The notes under the pieces were generated by a model. That model had not been told where the DNA came from. It did not search any database and was given only the letters and a program-made list of their open reading frames with translations. Shown piece by piece: positions 49,994-58,535 of a DNA stretch of 64,000 nucleotides. The stretch is from SZUA-442 sp963753185 (GTDB lineage Bacteria; Actinomycetota; Acidimicrobiia; Spongiisociales; UBA5794). The stretch spans positions 1,736,001-1,800,000 of the forward strand of contig CAVWBO010000007.1 of NCBI GenBank assembly GCA_963753185.1, read 5' to 3'. The translations under genes were made by a program, and so were the position numbers. How positions within the stretch are numbered: the first letter of the stretch is position 1; each line of letters begins with the position of its first letter.

Positions 49994-51642
49994 CGCGAGA
50001 CGTGCTCGGTGGTGGATGCCACGGGACTCCGGTGGCCAACCGCTTCACGGTGCGCCTTCGCAGCGGCGATCAGTCCGACGAACAGCGGGTGTGGCTGGTC
50101 AGGGCGCGAGATCAACTCGGGGTGCGCCTGGGTTGCGATGAAGTATGGATGGCCCTCGAGCTCGATGAATTCGACAAGCCGATCGTCAGGGCTCATCCCC
50201 GAGAGGCTGAGGCCGGCGTCCACGAGTTGATTGCGGTACCTGTTGTTCACTTCCCAGCGGTGCCGGTGTCGCTCGTAGACCACCTCCGTCCCGTAGAGCG
50301 ACCTGGCGAGCGATCCCTCGGCGAGCCTGGCTGGATACAGCCCGAGCCGCATGGTGCCCCCCTTGTCCGAGACATCCTTCTGGGACTCCATGAGGTCGAT
50401 CACGGGATCGGGCGTCATGGGTTCGAACTCGGTCGAGTGGGCCTGGGCATGTCCGAGCACGTTGCGCGAATACTCGATGACGGCACATTGCAGTCCGAGG
50501 CAGAGGCCGAGGAAGGGTACGCCGCGTTCGCGGGCGTGCCGGATCGCTTGGATCTTGCCCTCGATCCCGCGGATCCCGAAGCCACCGGGGACGAGAATGC
50601 CGTCGAGGCCCTCGAGATGGGACTCCGCGAGGAGGCCGTCCACGTCGTCGGCCGGTATCCATCGAATGTCGACGTCGACTCTCGACGTCCTCCCCGCATG
50701 GTTGAGTGCCTCGACGACCGAGAGGTACGCGTCTGGAAGATCGACGTACTTGCCGACGATGCCGATCGTGGCCGTGGTCTGGGGGCTGGTCATCTCATCG
50801 ACCATCGCCTTCCATGCGGACAGGTCCGCAGGTGGCGCCTCGAGGTTGAGTTCGCGACACACGACCTCGTCGAGGCCGGCATCGTGGAGAGCAAGGGGCA
50901 CCGCGTAGATGTTCGGAACGTCGACTGCGTTGATGACCGCGTCGGGTGTCACGTCGCAGAAGAGGCTGATCTTGCGACGGGCCGATTCGTCCACGGGTCG
51001 ATCCGACCGCACGACGATGACCTCGGGCATGATGCCGCGGCTGCGCAACTCGGCCACGGAGTGTTGTGTCGGCTTGGTCTTGAGTTCCTCGCTCGTGTTG
51101 AGGTAGGGAACGAGGGTGACGTGCACGTAGCACGTGTTCGACTCCCCGACGTCCTTGCGGAACTGGCGGATCGCCTCGAGGAATGGGAGAGACTCGATGT
51201 CGCCAACGGTGCCCCCGACCTCGGTGATGACGATGTCGACGTCGTCACGCTGGCCGAGCTTTCGGATCCTGGCCTTGATCTCGTTCGTGATGTGCGGGAT
51301 CACCTGCACCGTCGCACCGAGGTAGTCGCCTCGCCGCTCCTTCCGGATCACGGACTGGTAGATGGAGCCTGTGGTCACGTTCGAATCGCGGCTGAGCCGC
51401 TCCCCCACGAACCGCTCGTAGTGACCGAGATCGAGGTCCGTTTCGCCGCCGTCGTCGGTCACGAAGACCTCGCCGTGTTCGAACGGGTTCATCGTCCCCG
51501 GATCGACGTTGATGTACGGATCCAGCTTCTGGAGGACGACCCGGTATCCGCGTGCCTTCAGGAGTCGACCAAGGGACGCCGATGTGATGCCCTTGCCGAG
51601 GCTCGATGTCACCCCGCCGGTCACGAACACGTGTTTCGTCAC
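49990..51642 (-). CDS. pyrG: CTP synthase
   Basis: 550-residue enzyme making CTP from UTP and glutamine. The synthetase domain (1-270) begins KHVFVTGGVTSSLGKG and has KLDPYINVDPGTMNPFEHGEVF. The glutaminase domain has GGFGIRG, the nucleophile in GLCLGLQCAVIEY and the C-terminal catalytic His/Glu in QAHPELISRP. GTG at 51642 is preceded by GGAGG 5 bases upstream and the protein begins in register with the family; the longer upstream frame is not homologous. Confidence 0.95.
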   Translation of the reverse strand: MTKHVFVTGGVTSSLGKGITSASLGRLLKARGYRVVLQKLDPYINVDPGTMNPFEHGEVFVTDDGGETDLDLGHYERFVGERLSRDSNVTTGSIYQSVIRKERRGDYLGATVQVIPHITNEIKARIRKLGQRDDVDIVITEVGGTVGDIESLPFLEAIRQFRKDVGESNTCYVHVTLVPYLNTSEELKTKPTQHSVAELRSRGIMPEVIVVRSDRPVDESARRKISLFCDVTPDAVINAVDVPNIYAVPLALHDAGLDEVVCRELNLEAPPADLSAWKAMVDEMTSPQTTATIGIVGKYVDLPDAYLSVVEALNHAGRTSRVDVDIRWIPADDVDGLLAESHLEGLDGILVPGGFGIRGIEGKIQAIRHARERGVPFLGLCLGLQCAVIEYSRNVLGHAQAHSTEFEPMTPDPVIDLMESQKDVSDKGGTMRLGLYPARLAEGSLARSLYGTEVVYERHRHRWEVNNRYRNQLVDAGLSLSGMSPDDRLVEFIELEGHPYFIATQAHPELISRPDQPHPLFVGLIAAAKAHREAVGHRSPVASTTEHVSR

Positions 51643-51667
51643 GTCGTCCTCCGCCTCGGAAGCTTGG

Positions 51668-51695
51668 ATGTTACCAGCGGATCCGCAGCGACCAA
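51668..51695 (-). promoter_or_regulatory. Putative pyrG promoter
   Basis: Minus-strand TTGGTC (51690-51695), 16-base spacer, TAACAT (51668-51673), in the 61-base gap between recN and pyrG. Predicted start near 51661, giving a short leader with a ribosome site. Confidence 0.4.
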
Positions 51696-51703
51696 CGACC
51701 GCA

Positions 51704-53311
51704 TCACGCGGACCCCTCGCCGGACGCGAGCGCGAGCAGGTCCCTCGCGTGGTCGCGACCGGTCTCGGATCCCGTGAGGCCTGACAGCATGCGGGTGATC
51801 TCCTCGAGGCGATCTTCAGCAACCACCTCGGACGCGACGGCGCCCGCTTCCGATCGGGAGACGACGATATGGGTGTCGGCGAACGCGGCGACCTGGGGCA
51901 GGTGTGAGACGCAGATCACCTGGTGGTCGATCGCCAGTTGCTTGAGCTTGTGGCCCATGGCGAGTGCCGTTTCGCCTCCGATCCCGCTGTCGATCTCGTC
52001 GAATGCGAGGACGGCGAGGTCCTCGGATCCCGACGCCAGCGTGAGGGCGAGCACGAGCCTCGAAAGCTCTCCCCCTGACGCGACGGATGAGATGGGCTCT
52101 GGCACGAGGCCCTCGGTCGATGCGAAGAGGATCACCGGTCGATCCGCACCTTCAGCTGTGGGTTGGCGTTCCGGTACGTCGATCTCCACGTGCGGCGAGG
52201 AGAAGCCGAGGTCCTGCAAGTGGCTCATCGCCTCACCGGAGATCATCTTTGCGGCATCCGCGCGCGCCTCCCTCAATCGTCGCCCGACGCTCGACAGGTG
52301 TTCCTCGGCGATGGCGATCCTCTCGTCGATGTCTGCGGCGGATGCGATCAGGGCGTCGAGGCGGTCGCGTTCGGTACCTGCAAGGGCACCGAAAGCGATG
52401 ACCTCCTCGACGGTCGCTCCGTACTTCCTCTTCAGCGATCCGACGAGCGCGATCCGCTCTTCGATGGCGTCGAGTTCGTCGGGGTCCTGCTCGATCGATG
52501 CCGCCAGGACGGCGACGTCCCCCGCTGCGTCGTTGAGGAGCGTCGACACGTCGAGGAGCCTTTCGCCGATCGCGCCGGCCTCTGGTGCAAAGGGGCGCGC
52601 TCGCCTGAGGGCACCGACAGCGTCGTCGAGGAGGGAACCTGCGCCTGCGTCCCCCAGAGCCCGCATCGTCGTGTCGAGCTCGGCAAGGAGGGCGTCGGCG
52701 TTCCGTAGCAGGAGGACCTTCTGGTGCAGGTCGTCGTCCTCTCCGGGGGACAGGTCCGCCCGGTCGATCTCGTCTGCCTGGAATTGCGCCATGTCACGTT
52801 CGCGCTCGAGCGCCCTGGCATCGGATCCGATCGCGTCACGCTCCTCCAGGAGTACACGCCTGGCACGCCACGCGGCCTCGTACTCCGAACGCGTCGCGAG
52901 GCCATCGGCGCCAAGGCGCCTGTCGATGAGTGCGCGCACGCCTGCCGTCGATGAGATCGCGAGATGGTCGTGCTGTCCGACGATCGAGACGCGCTGTGAA
53001 AGGACGTCCGCGAGGGTCCCTGCCGTCGCGGTCAGGTCGTCGACGTAGGCCCGCGACCGCTTGGCGTCGACGCTGCGCCGAAGCACGACCTCATCACTGC
53101 CGTCGACGAATCGGACAGCGACCTCGCAGGTGTCCCCGTACGGCCCGATGAGGCCCTTGGCGGCCTTGTCGCCGCGCAGGAGCCTGAGGGCCCCGAGCAT
53201 GAGTGTCTTGCCTGTTCCCGTCTCCCCTGTGATGACGTTGAGGCCGGACGAGAGCCGAATGTCTGCAGAGGCGATGAGCCCCAGGTTTGCCACGGTGAGC
53301 TCGTCAAGCAT
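51704..53311 (-). CDS. recN: DNA repair protein RecN
   Basis: 535-residue SMC-like ATPase for double-strand break repair. Walker A GETGTGKTL at 29-37, a long coiled-coil middle (about 150-360) rich in Arg/Glu/Asp, signature LSRLVLALTLAS and Walker B VLAFDEIDSGIGGETA in the C-terminal head. It overlaps the nadK end by 8 bases, in the conserved tlyA-nadK-recN order. Confidence 0.94.
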   Translation of the reverse strand: MLDELTVANLGLIASADIRLSSGLNVITGETGTGKTLMLGALRLLRGDKAAKGLIGPYGDTCEVAVRFVDGSDEVVLRRSVDAKRSRAYVDDLTATAGTLADVLSQRVSIVGQHDHLAISSTAGVRALIDRRLGADGLATRSEYEAAWRARRVLLEERDAIGSDARALERERDMAQFQADEIDRADLSPGEDDDLHQKVLLLRNADALLAELDTTMRALGDAGAGSLLDDAVGALRRARPFAPEAGAIGERLLDVSTLLNDAAGDVAVLAASIEQDPDELDAIEERIALVGSLKRKYGATVEEVIAFGALAGTERDRLDALIASAADIDERIAIAEEHLSSVGRRLREARADAAKMISGEAMSHLQDLGFSSPHVEIDVPERQPTAEGADRPVILFASTEGLVPEPISSVASGGELSRLVLALTLASGSEDLAVLAFDEIDSGIGGETALAMGHKLKQLAIDHQVICVSHLPQVAAFADTHIVVSRSEAGAVASEVVAEDRLEEITRMLSGLTGSETGRDHARDLLALASGEGSA

Positions 53312-54083
53312 GGTCGAGACCGAACTGTTCGCGGACGGCTTGCGGGAAGGGGTGGCGTCCGAGGCTCAGGAACTCCACGTGTTTCCCGGACCGGTTGACC
53401 GTGACTGTCTCGCCTGGCTCCACGAGGCACAACTCGCGACCATCGACGTTCACTCGGGCTGGACGGTCGATTGCGACCTCGAGCCGGACGACGGCATCGG
53501 GTCCGAGGACGACGGCACGGGTGAGGAGGCTGTGGGGTGCAATGGGTGTCATGACGAGCGCGTCGAGGGATGGATCGACGACGGGACCGCCCGCCGACAG
53601 GCTGTAGGCAGTCGATCCGAGCGGCGTCGCAACGATGATGCCGTCGGTCCGGTACGTCGCGAGTGGCCGATCGTCGACGGTCACCGCGACTTCGATGATG
53701 CGTTGGCTGATGACCTTCTCGACGACGACGTCGTTGACGGCCGTGGCCGATGTCGTGCCGGTGACGACCTCGAGGAGGCTGTGGCTCCTGATCTCGTATG
53801 TTCCTGACGCGATCGCGTCGACGAGGTCCCCGATCTCGGCGACCTCGAACTCGGCGAGGTACCCGACCCTGCCGACATTGATCCCGCAGATGGGCACACC
53901 TCGCGCGATCGCACCTCCTGCAGCCGCCAGCACCGTGCCATCACCTCCGATCGCGACGACGAGGTCTGCGCCATCGGAGGTCGCGACGGTGATCCCGCGA
54001 TCGTTGAGACGCTCGATGAGTTCGTGCTCGACACTGCGCGCGTCCGGTCGATCGTCACGTGACACGAGTTGGACGGATCTCAC
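53304..54083 (-). CDS. nadK: NAD kinase
   Basis: 259-residue ATP-NAD kinase making NADP. The signature GGDGT lies at 46-50, followed by GINVGRVGYLAEFEV and TDGIIVATPLGSTAYSLSAGGP. GTG at 54083 has AAGGAG 8 bases upstream and overlaps the tlyA stop by GTGA; a much longer upstream frame is antisense-like and not family sequence. Confidence 0.93.
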   Translation of the reverse strand: MRSVQLVSRDDRPDARSVEHELIERLNDRGITVATSDGADLVVAIGGDGTVLAAAGGAIARGVPICGINVGRVGYLAEFEVAEIGDLVDAIASGTYEIRSHSLLEVVTGTTSATAVNDVVVEKVISQRIIEVAVTVDDRPLATYRTDGIIVATPLGSTAYSLSAGGPVVDPSLDALVMTPIAPHSLLTRAVVLGPDAVVRLEVAIDRPARVNVDGRELCLVEPGETVTVNRSGKHVEFLSLGRHPFPQAVREQFGLDHA

Positions 54084-54886
54084 TTCGTCGCTCCTTCTTC
54101 CTTCGCAGTGGCCAGTGCCACGGAAGCGATCGTGTCGTCGTCGACCGCTCGCTCCGCCCGAGTGAACATGGCCAGGAACTCGACGTTTCCGTTCGCTCCG
54201 GTGATCGACGATACATCGAGTCTCTGACACCCGAGCCCGCGTCCATCGAATGCCGTGATGACACTCTGGACGGCTGACCGGCGGGTGTCGGGATCGCGAA
54301 CGATGCCCCCCTTGCCGACCGACTCCCTTCCCGCCTCGAACTGGGGTTTGATGAGGAGGATCCACCACGCGTCGCGGGAGCCGAGGCGCTCGAAGACGTC
54401 CACCAGGTAGCGGAGTGAGATGAACGAGAGGTCGGCGACGATCAGATCGAACGGTGCACCGAGGGCCTCGGTGTCGGCGGTGCGGATGTTCGTCCGCTCG
54501 ATCACGGTCACACGTGGGTCGCTCCTGAGGCGGCTGTGGATCTGGCCGTATCCGACATCGATCGCAACCACATGGTCGACGCCGCGCTGGAGCAGGCAAT
54601 CGGTGAAGCCGCCGGTCGATGCGCCAATGTCGATCGCTCGTACGCCCTCGACATCGAGGTCCCACGCCGCGAGTGCACCATCGAGCTTCCGGCCGCCCCT
54701 GCTCACGAATGGCTCCGGCGCAGCCTCGAGGTGCACCGGATCGTCCGGGGACACGAGCGTCGAGGGTTTGGGTGCTGTGATGCCGCCGATCCGTACGAGC
54801 CCGGCGTCGATCGCCCGCTGCGCCTCGACCCTGCTCGAGACGAGGTTCCTTCTCACGAGCTCGACATCGAGCCTGCGGCGTGTCAG
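54080..54886 (-). CDS. tlyA: TlyA family rRNA 2'-O-methyltransferase, CTG start
   Basis: Read from CTG at 54886 the protein is 268 residues, the same length as mycobacterial TlyA. GGGAGG lies 7 bases upstream, and CTG overlaps the stop of the preceding small gene as CTGA. The S4 domain begins at once (TRRRLDVELVRRNLVSSRVEAQRAI), followed by SRGGRKLDGAL and a SAM methyltransferase core (AIDIGASTGGFTDCLL, VADLSFISL, KPQFEAG). In mycobacteria TlyA methylates 16S and 23S rRNA and affects capreomycin sensitivity. The longer upstream frame has no family similarity. Confidence 0.9.
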   Translation of the reverse strand: MTRRRLDVELVRRNLVSSRVEAQRAIDAGLVRIGGITAPKPSTLVSPDDPVHLEAAPEPFVSRGGRKLDGALAAWDLDVEGVRAIDIGASTGGFTDCLLQRGVDHVVAIDVGYGQIHSRLRSDPRVTVIERTNIRTADTEALGAPFDLIVADLSFISLRYLVDVFERLGSRDAWWILLIKPQFEAGRESVGKGGIVRDPDTRRSAVQSVITAFDGRGLGCQRLDVSSITGANGNVEFLAMFTRAERAVDDDTIASVALATAKEEGATK

Positions 54887-55062
54887 GTGCGATCCTCCCG
54901 CCCATCGGGTCCCGTGTCCTCGAGCAGGTCCGCGAGCTCGGACGCGAGCCGCTCCGCCACGTCGGGTGCGTCTGCGGGGTCGATGCCCTCGAGCTGGTGG
55001 TGGATGTCGGCGATGCTGGCGCTTGCCTCGGTCTGTCGTGGGTCGGTCTGTGGGGAGTCCAT
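54883..55062 (-). CDS. Small acidic protein upstream of tlyA (Rv1693 position)
   Basis: 59-residue ORF from ATG at 55062 to the TGA overlapping the tlyA start. Composition is acidic and helical (IADIHHQLEGIDPADAP, AERLASELADLLEDTG). It sits exactly between the HAD phosphatase and tlyA genes, where mycobacteria carry a conserved protein of about 58 residues. Coupling to tlyA by CTGA argues that it is translated. Function unknown. Confidence 0.75.
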   Translation of the reverse strand: MDSPQTDPRQTEASASIADIHHQLEGIDPADAPDVAERLASELADLLEDTGPDGREDRT

Positions 55063-55068
55063 GACGCA

Positions 55069-55869
55069 TTATCCCCCGATGGTCGCCAGAAGTGAGGGAA
55101 GGTTGGCCACAGAGTCGATCACATGGTCCGGCGTGTGGGCCGTGGGTACATCGTCGGGAGACGACGTGACGCCGGTGAGGACGAGAACGGTCGTCCATCC
55201 GTATGCGAGGCCGAGCGCGATGTCCGTCTCCGGTCGATCACCGACCATGACGACGGGTCCGGATCCGAGCATGTCGGCAATGAGCGAACCGAAGCGTGTC
55301 GTCGGCTTTCCGCAGTCGACCGGTTCGACGCCCGATGCGGCCGCGATGGCGGCGACGATGGTTCCCGCTCCGGGGGCAAGGCCCGTGGGCGTCGGATAGG
55401 TCGTGTCCGTGTTGGTGGCGATGAAGGCGCTGCCGGACCTGATGGCGCGCGCCGCCCGATCGATTCGTTCATACGAGATCGTCCTGTCGAGGCCGACCAC
55501 GACCGCGTCGGGTGCCGTCGGCGCCTCGCGGTCGATGACGGCGATTCCCCTGGCGAGCAGCTCGTATTCGATCGCGTGGGATCCGACGACGAGTGCGTCG
55601 CGGCCGATGGACGCGACATGGCGGGCGGCGGACATCGCGGATGTGACGGCACCCCGGGGATCCGCTCGGAATCCGGTGCGTTCCTCGATGTGCCTGACGA
55701 CGTCGGCGGAGGTCTTCGTCGAGTTGTTGGTCGCGTAGAGGGGTCGCCAGCCTGCCTCCACGCAGGCTTCGAGCGCGTCCCCGGCACCGGGGACACCCTC
55801 CGAGTCGATGTAGAGGACGCCATCGAGATCGAACACGACCGTACCTGTGGCACCGGGCTGTGGGCTCAT
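55069..55869 (-). CDS. HAD-IIA family phosphatase (NagD-like)
   Basis: 266-residue HAD hydrolase. Motif I FDLDGVLYID at about 13-22 carries the nucleophile, ATNNSTKTSADV is motif II, GKPTTRFGS contains the lysine and VMVGDRPETDIALG is motif IV. The cap and sequence match the NagD/phosphoglycolate phosphatase-like group; the mycobacterial gene at this site acts on glycerol phosphate. Starts with ATGA overlap to the peptidase gene. Confidence 0.9.
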   Translation of the reverse strand: MSPQPGATGTVVFDLDGVLYIDSEGVPGAGDALEACVEAGWRPLYATNNSTKTSADVVRHIEERTGFRADPRGAVTSAMSAARHVASIGRDALVVGSHAIEYELLARGIAVIDREAPTAPDAVVVGLDRTISYERIDRAARAIRSGSAFIATNTDTTYPTPTGLAPGAGTIVAAIAAASGVEPVDCGKPTTRFGSLIADMLGSGPVVMVGDRPETDIALGLAYGWTTVLVLTGVTSSPDDVPTAHTPDHVIDSVANLPSLLATIGG

Positions 55870-57218
55870 TCGACGGACCGGGCTGAGAAGCCGGACACGA
55901 CGTCACCGAGCAGGACCGTCGTCAGGACGATCGACTTCTCGGAGACCCGTTCGTTCGCTCCGTGGAACATGCCGAGCATCTGGGCGAGAGTCATGGTGTC
56001 GTCGAACAGTCCCACCCCGTATGCGGGGATGCCCCTCGCACGGAGGAAGCGCGCATCCGTTGTTACAGGGGTCATGGTCGGGGCGAGCGACCGCGAACCG
56101 AGATGGCGATCGGCCGCGTCCCCGATTGCCTCCCACAGTGGCCCGGAGGTAGGTGAGGCGTTCGCTGACATCTCAAGGACGGGCTCGATGACCATGTCTT
56201 CGTAGAGGTCGGGTCCGAGCGCCTTGCGGAAATGGTCGTCGAGGTCGACGCTGTCCTGGCCCGGAAGCAGCCGCACATCGACATCGCCAGCGGCTGTACT
56301 GGGCACGACGTTCGCCTTCGATCCACCGACCAGCACATTCGGCGAGAACGTCATGTGGGTGCAGGCATGCACCCAGCGTGCGAGGGTGGCGTCGGAGGCT
56401 GCGATCTCGGCGATCGCCTCGTCGACCGTATCGGCGTTCGAGAGCCTGTTCCGCAAATCCGGGCTCACCGGTAGGTACGGAACGAATGCGAGCCACTCCT
56501 CGGTGATCGCGACCGGCTGATCGGCGTCGCCGATCCTCGCGAACGCCCGTGCGAGCTTCAGGACTGCGTTGTCCATCCCGTATGGCTGGCTGCCGTGGCC
56601 CGCCACGCCCTTCGCGGTGAATGACCGCCACGCCGGCCCCTTCTCGGCCACCGTGACCGGCAACGAGGGCGTCGGAGTCCCTGGAAGGGTGGGGCAGGCG
56701 ACCTCGGTGAGCGCCGCATCGCACGCGATCCGGTCCCAGTGCTCGTCGACCAGGTGCTGTGCCCCGTATACGCCGCCTGCCTCCTCGTCGGCGACGGCGG
56801 CGAGGATCACGTCGCCGCGAGGTGGCGGGAGATCCCCGTCTCGCAGCCCTCGGTACACGCACACCATCGCCGCGGTCACATTGAGCATGTCGACGGCTCC
56901 CCTCCCCCAGACCATGCCATCGGCCCGCACACCATCGAAGGGCGGATGCATCCACTCCCGAGGATCTGCAGGGACCACGTCGAGATGGGGGATGAGCAGG
57001 AGCCGTTTCGCCCCGGGTTCGGTTCCACGAACCCGGTAGACGACCGAGGCACGGCCGGGATGCGGCTCGATGACGTCGCCCTCCTCGCCGAGGAACTCCT
57101 GGATCGTACGAACGGAGGCGATCTCGTTCCCCGAGTCCGGTTGACCCGTATTGACGCACACGTTCGCGATGAGCGACACCGTCAGGTCGACGGCGGCCGA
57201 TGCCCAGGAATCAGTCAC
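55866..57218 (-). CDS. M20 family metallopeptidase
   Basis: 450-residue zinc amidohydrolase. Metal-site motifs: LLIPHLDVVPAD (His and Asp) near 75-86, GRGAVDMLN (bridging Asp), AVADEEAGG (Glu base and ligand) and the distal His region near the C-terminus. A dimerisation insert (AKGVAGHGSQPYG) is present. Substrate class (dipeptide, acyl amino acid or succinyl-diaminopimelate type) is not evident. GTG at 57218 begins 6 bases after the start of the upstream GNAT stop, inside a 9-bp direct repeat GTGACTGAT. Confidence 0.87.
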   Translation of the reverse strand: MTDSWASAAVDLTVSLIANVCVNTGQPDSGNEIASVRTIQEFLGEEGDVIEPHPGRASVVYRVRGTEPGAKRLLLIPHLDVVPADPREWMHPPFDGVRADGMVWGRGAVDMLNVTAAMVCVYRGLRDGDLPPPRGDVILAAVADEEAGGVYGAQHLVDEHWDRIACDAALTEVACPTLPGTPTPSLPVTVAEKGPAWRSFTAKGVAGHGSQPYGMDNAVLKLARAFARIGDADQPVAITEEWLAFVPYLPVSPDLRNRLSNADTVDEAIAEIAASDATLARWVHACTHMTFSPNVLVGGSKANVVPSTAAGDVDVRLLPGQDSVDLDDHFRKALGPDLYEDMVIEPVLEMSANASPTSGPLWEAIGDAADRHLGSRSLAPTMTPVTTDARFLRARGIPAYGVGLFDDTMTLAQMLGMFHGANERVSEKSIVLTTVLLGDVVSGFSARSVE

Positions 57219-57223
57219 AGGGA

Positions 57224-57721
57224 TCAGTCACGGGGTGAGGCGGCGTGAGGGGCATCCTCATGATGCATGATGATGGACCGCGCCGCGAAGCCGTGCGCCT
57301 CGAAGAAGTTCTTCGTCGCGCGCTGCCCTGGACCGACGGGAGCGTCGAAGAAGCGGACTCCGGCGCCCCGCAGCTCCGTGAGGATCGCCTCGAGCATCAC
57401 ATGGCCGACACCGACACCACGAGCCTCGGGTTCCGTGTAGATGAGCCGGATACGGCCCAGTCGCTCACCGTGCGCACGATCGAGCATGGGCTCGATGGTC
57501 GCCCAGATGAATCCCACGGTCGCCCCGTCGATCTCGCCGACGAACAGCCAGGAGTCGCGTGCCTGCATGGCATGGAAGAGGGCGAGGTCGACGCGGTCGT
57601 CGAGGCCATCGGTCAGCGCCCACACCGGCTTCCTCGCCGTCTGTTCGCGCTCGAGGTCCTTGTACAGCGCCACCAGATGAGGGACGTCGGCGTTGGTCGC
57701 CCTCCGAACGGTCAGCTCCAT
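57224..57721 (-). CDS. GNAT family N-acetyltransferase
   Basis: 165-residue acetyltransferase. RRATNADVPHLVALYKDLE begins the fold, RLIYTEPEARGVGVGHVMLEAIL near 92-114 contains the acetyl-CoA motif (R-G-V-G-V-G), and KNFFEAHGFAARSIIM closes it. Substrate unknown. ATG at 57721 has TACGCT 7 bases upstream. Upstream of the M20 peptidase, likely co-transcribed. Confidence 0.87.
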   Translation of the reverse strand: MELTVRRATNADVPHLVALYKDLEREQTARKPVWALTDGLDDRVDLALFHAMQARDSWLFVGEIDGATVGFIWATIEPMLDRAHGERLGRIRLIYTEPEARGVGVGHVMLEAILTELRGAGVRFFDAPVGPGQRATKNFFEAHGFAARSIIMHHEDAPHAASPRD

Positions 57722-57728
57722 GGATCGG

Positions 57729-57734
57729 AGCGTA
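57729..57734 (-). promoter_or_regulatory. Putative -10 element, leaderless GNAT-M20 mRNA
   Basis: Minus-strand TACGCT ends 7 bases before the ATG at 57721; identical hexamer to the SURF1 promoter. Confidence 0.45.
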
Positions 57735-57742
57735 GTAAGGGC

Positions 57743-58483
57743 TCAGGACGCAGGGGTCCTGCGATGTCCACGGATCCTACTGATCCCCCACTTCGTGACG
57801 AGTCCCATCGCCTCCGTGGCAATGGCGAGGTTCATCTTCGATTCACCCCGGACGCGCTCACGGAACGTGATGGGCACCTCGACGATCGACAGACCGGCCT
57901 GTTCTGTACGCCACGCCATCTCGACCTGGAACCCGTACCCGGAGGCCTCACAGTTCGTCGGGTCGATCTTGCGCAGGGTCGTGTCCCTGAAGGCACGGAA
58001 GCCTGCGGTCGCGTCCTTGACGGACAGGCCGAGCATGACGGCGGCGTAGGCGTTTCCGCCGCGTGAGATGGCGACGCGGTGCCATGGCCATCCCTCGGTT
58101 CCCCCGCCATCGACATACCGGGACCCGATGGCGAGGTCGGCGCCCATCGCAACGGCCTCGACGAGCCTCGGGAGGTCGTCGGGATCGTGGGAGAAGTCCG
58201 CGTCGATCTCGCACAGGATCTCAGCACCCATCTCGAGTCCTCGCTGGAACCCCGCTGCATATGCGGGGCCGAGACCGAGTTTCTCGGTGCGGTGGAGCAC
58301 ATGGACGCCTTCGTCACTTCCGCTGATCTCGTCGGCGATCACACCGGTGCCATCGGGGGATCCGTCATCGACGACGAGCACGTCGTAGCCGTGCGACCTG
58401 ACGGCGCTCACGACCTCACGGATGTTGTCCCGTTCGTTGTACGTGGGGACGATGACGAGCACGCTCATTTCGAGGGATTCCAT
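57743..58483 (-). CDS. Polyprenol monophosphomannose synthase-like glycosyltransferase (GT2)
   Basis: 246-residue GT-A glycosyltransferase. SVLVIVPTYNERDNIREVV opens the fold, VVDDGSPDGTG binds the nucleotide sugar, EIDADFSHDPDDLPRLV carries the metal-binding DxD and FRERVRGESKM the end of the catalytic domain. It matches dolichol-/polyprenol-phosphate-mannose synthases such as the catalytic domain of Ppm1, which supply mannose donor at the membrane; the sugar is inferred. There is no acyltransferase fusion. An ATG at 58468, just before the fold, is an alternative start. Confidence 0.88.
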   Translation of the reverse strand: MESLEMSVLVIVPTYNERDNIREVVSAVRSHGYDVLVVDDGSPDGTGVIADEISGSDEGVHVLHRTEKLGLGPAYAAGFQRGLEMGAEILCEIDADFSHDPDDLPRLVEAVAMGADLAIGSRYVDGGGTEGWPWHRVAISRGGNAYAAVMLGLSVKDATAGFRAFRDTTLRKIDPTNCEASGYGFQVEMAWRTEQAGLSIVEVPITFRERVRGESKMNLAIATEAMGLVTKWGISRIRGHRRTPAS

Positions 58484-58535
58484 ACCGGGTGTATCGGACA
58501 GTACACCGTGGCACTTGAACGGACCCGTGAGAGGA

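Noticed and set aside
50002..51777. 591-codon open frame on the plus strand
   Set aside because: Exact antisense of pyrG, with Asp/Arg/Val-rich composition typical of a mirror frame.
51606..53048. 480-codon open frame on the plus strand
   Set aside because: Antisense of recN; Ser/Arg-rich low-complexity translation.
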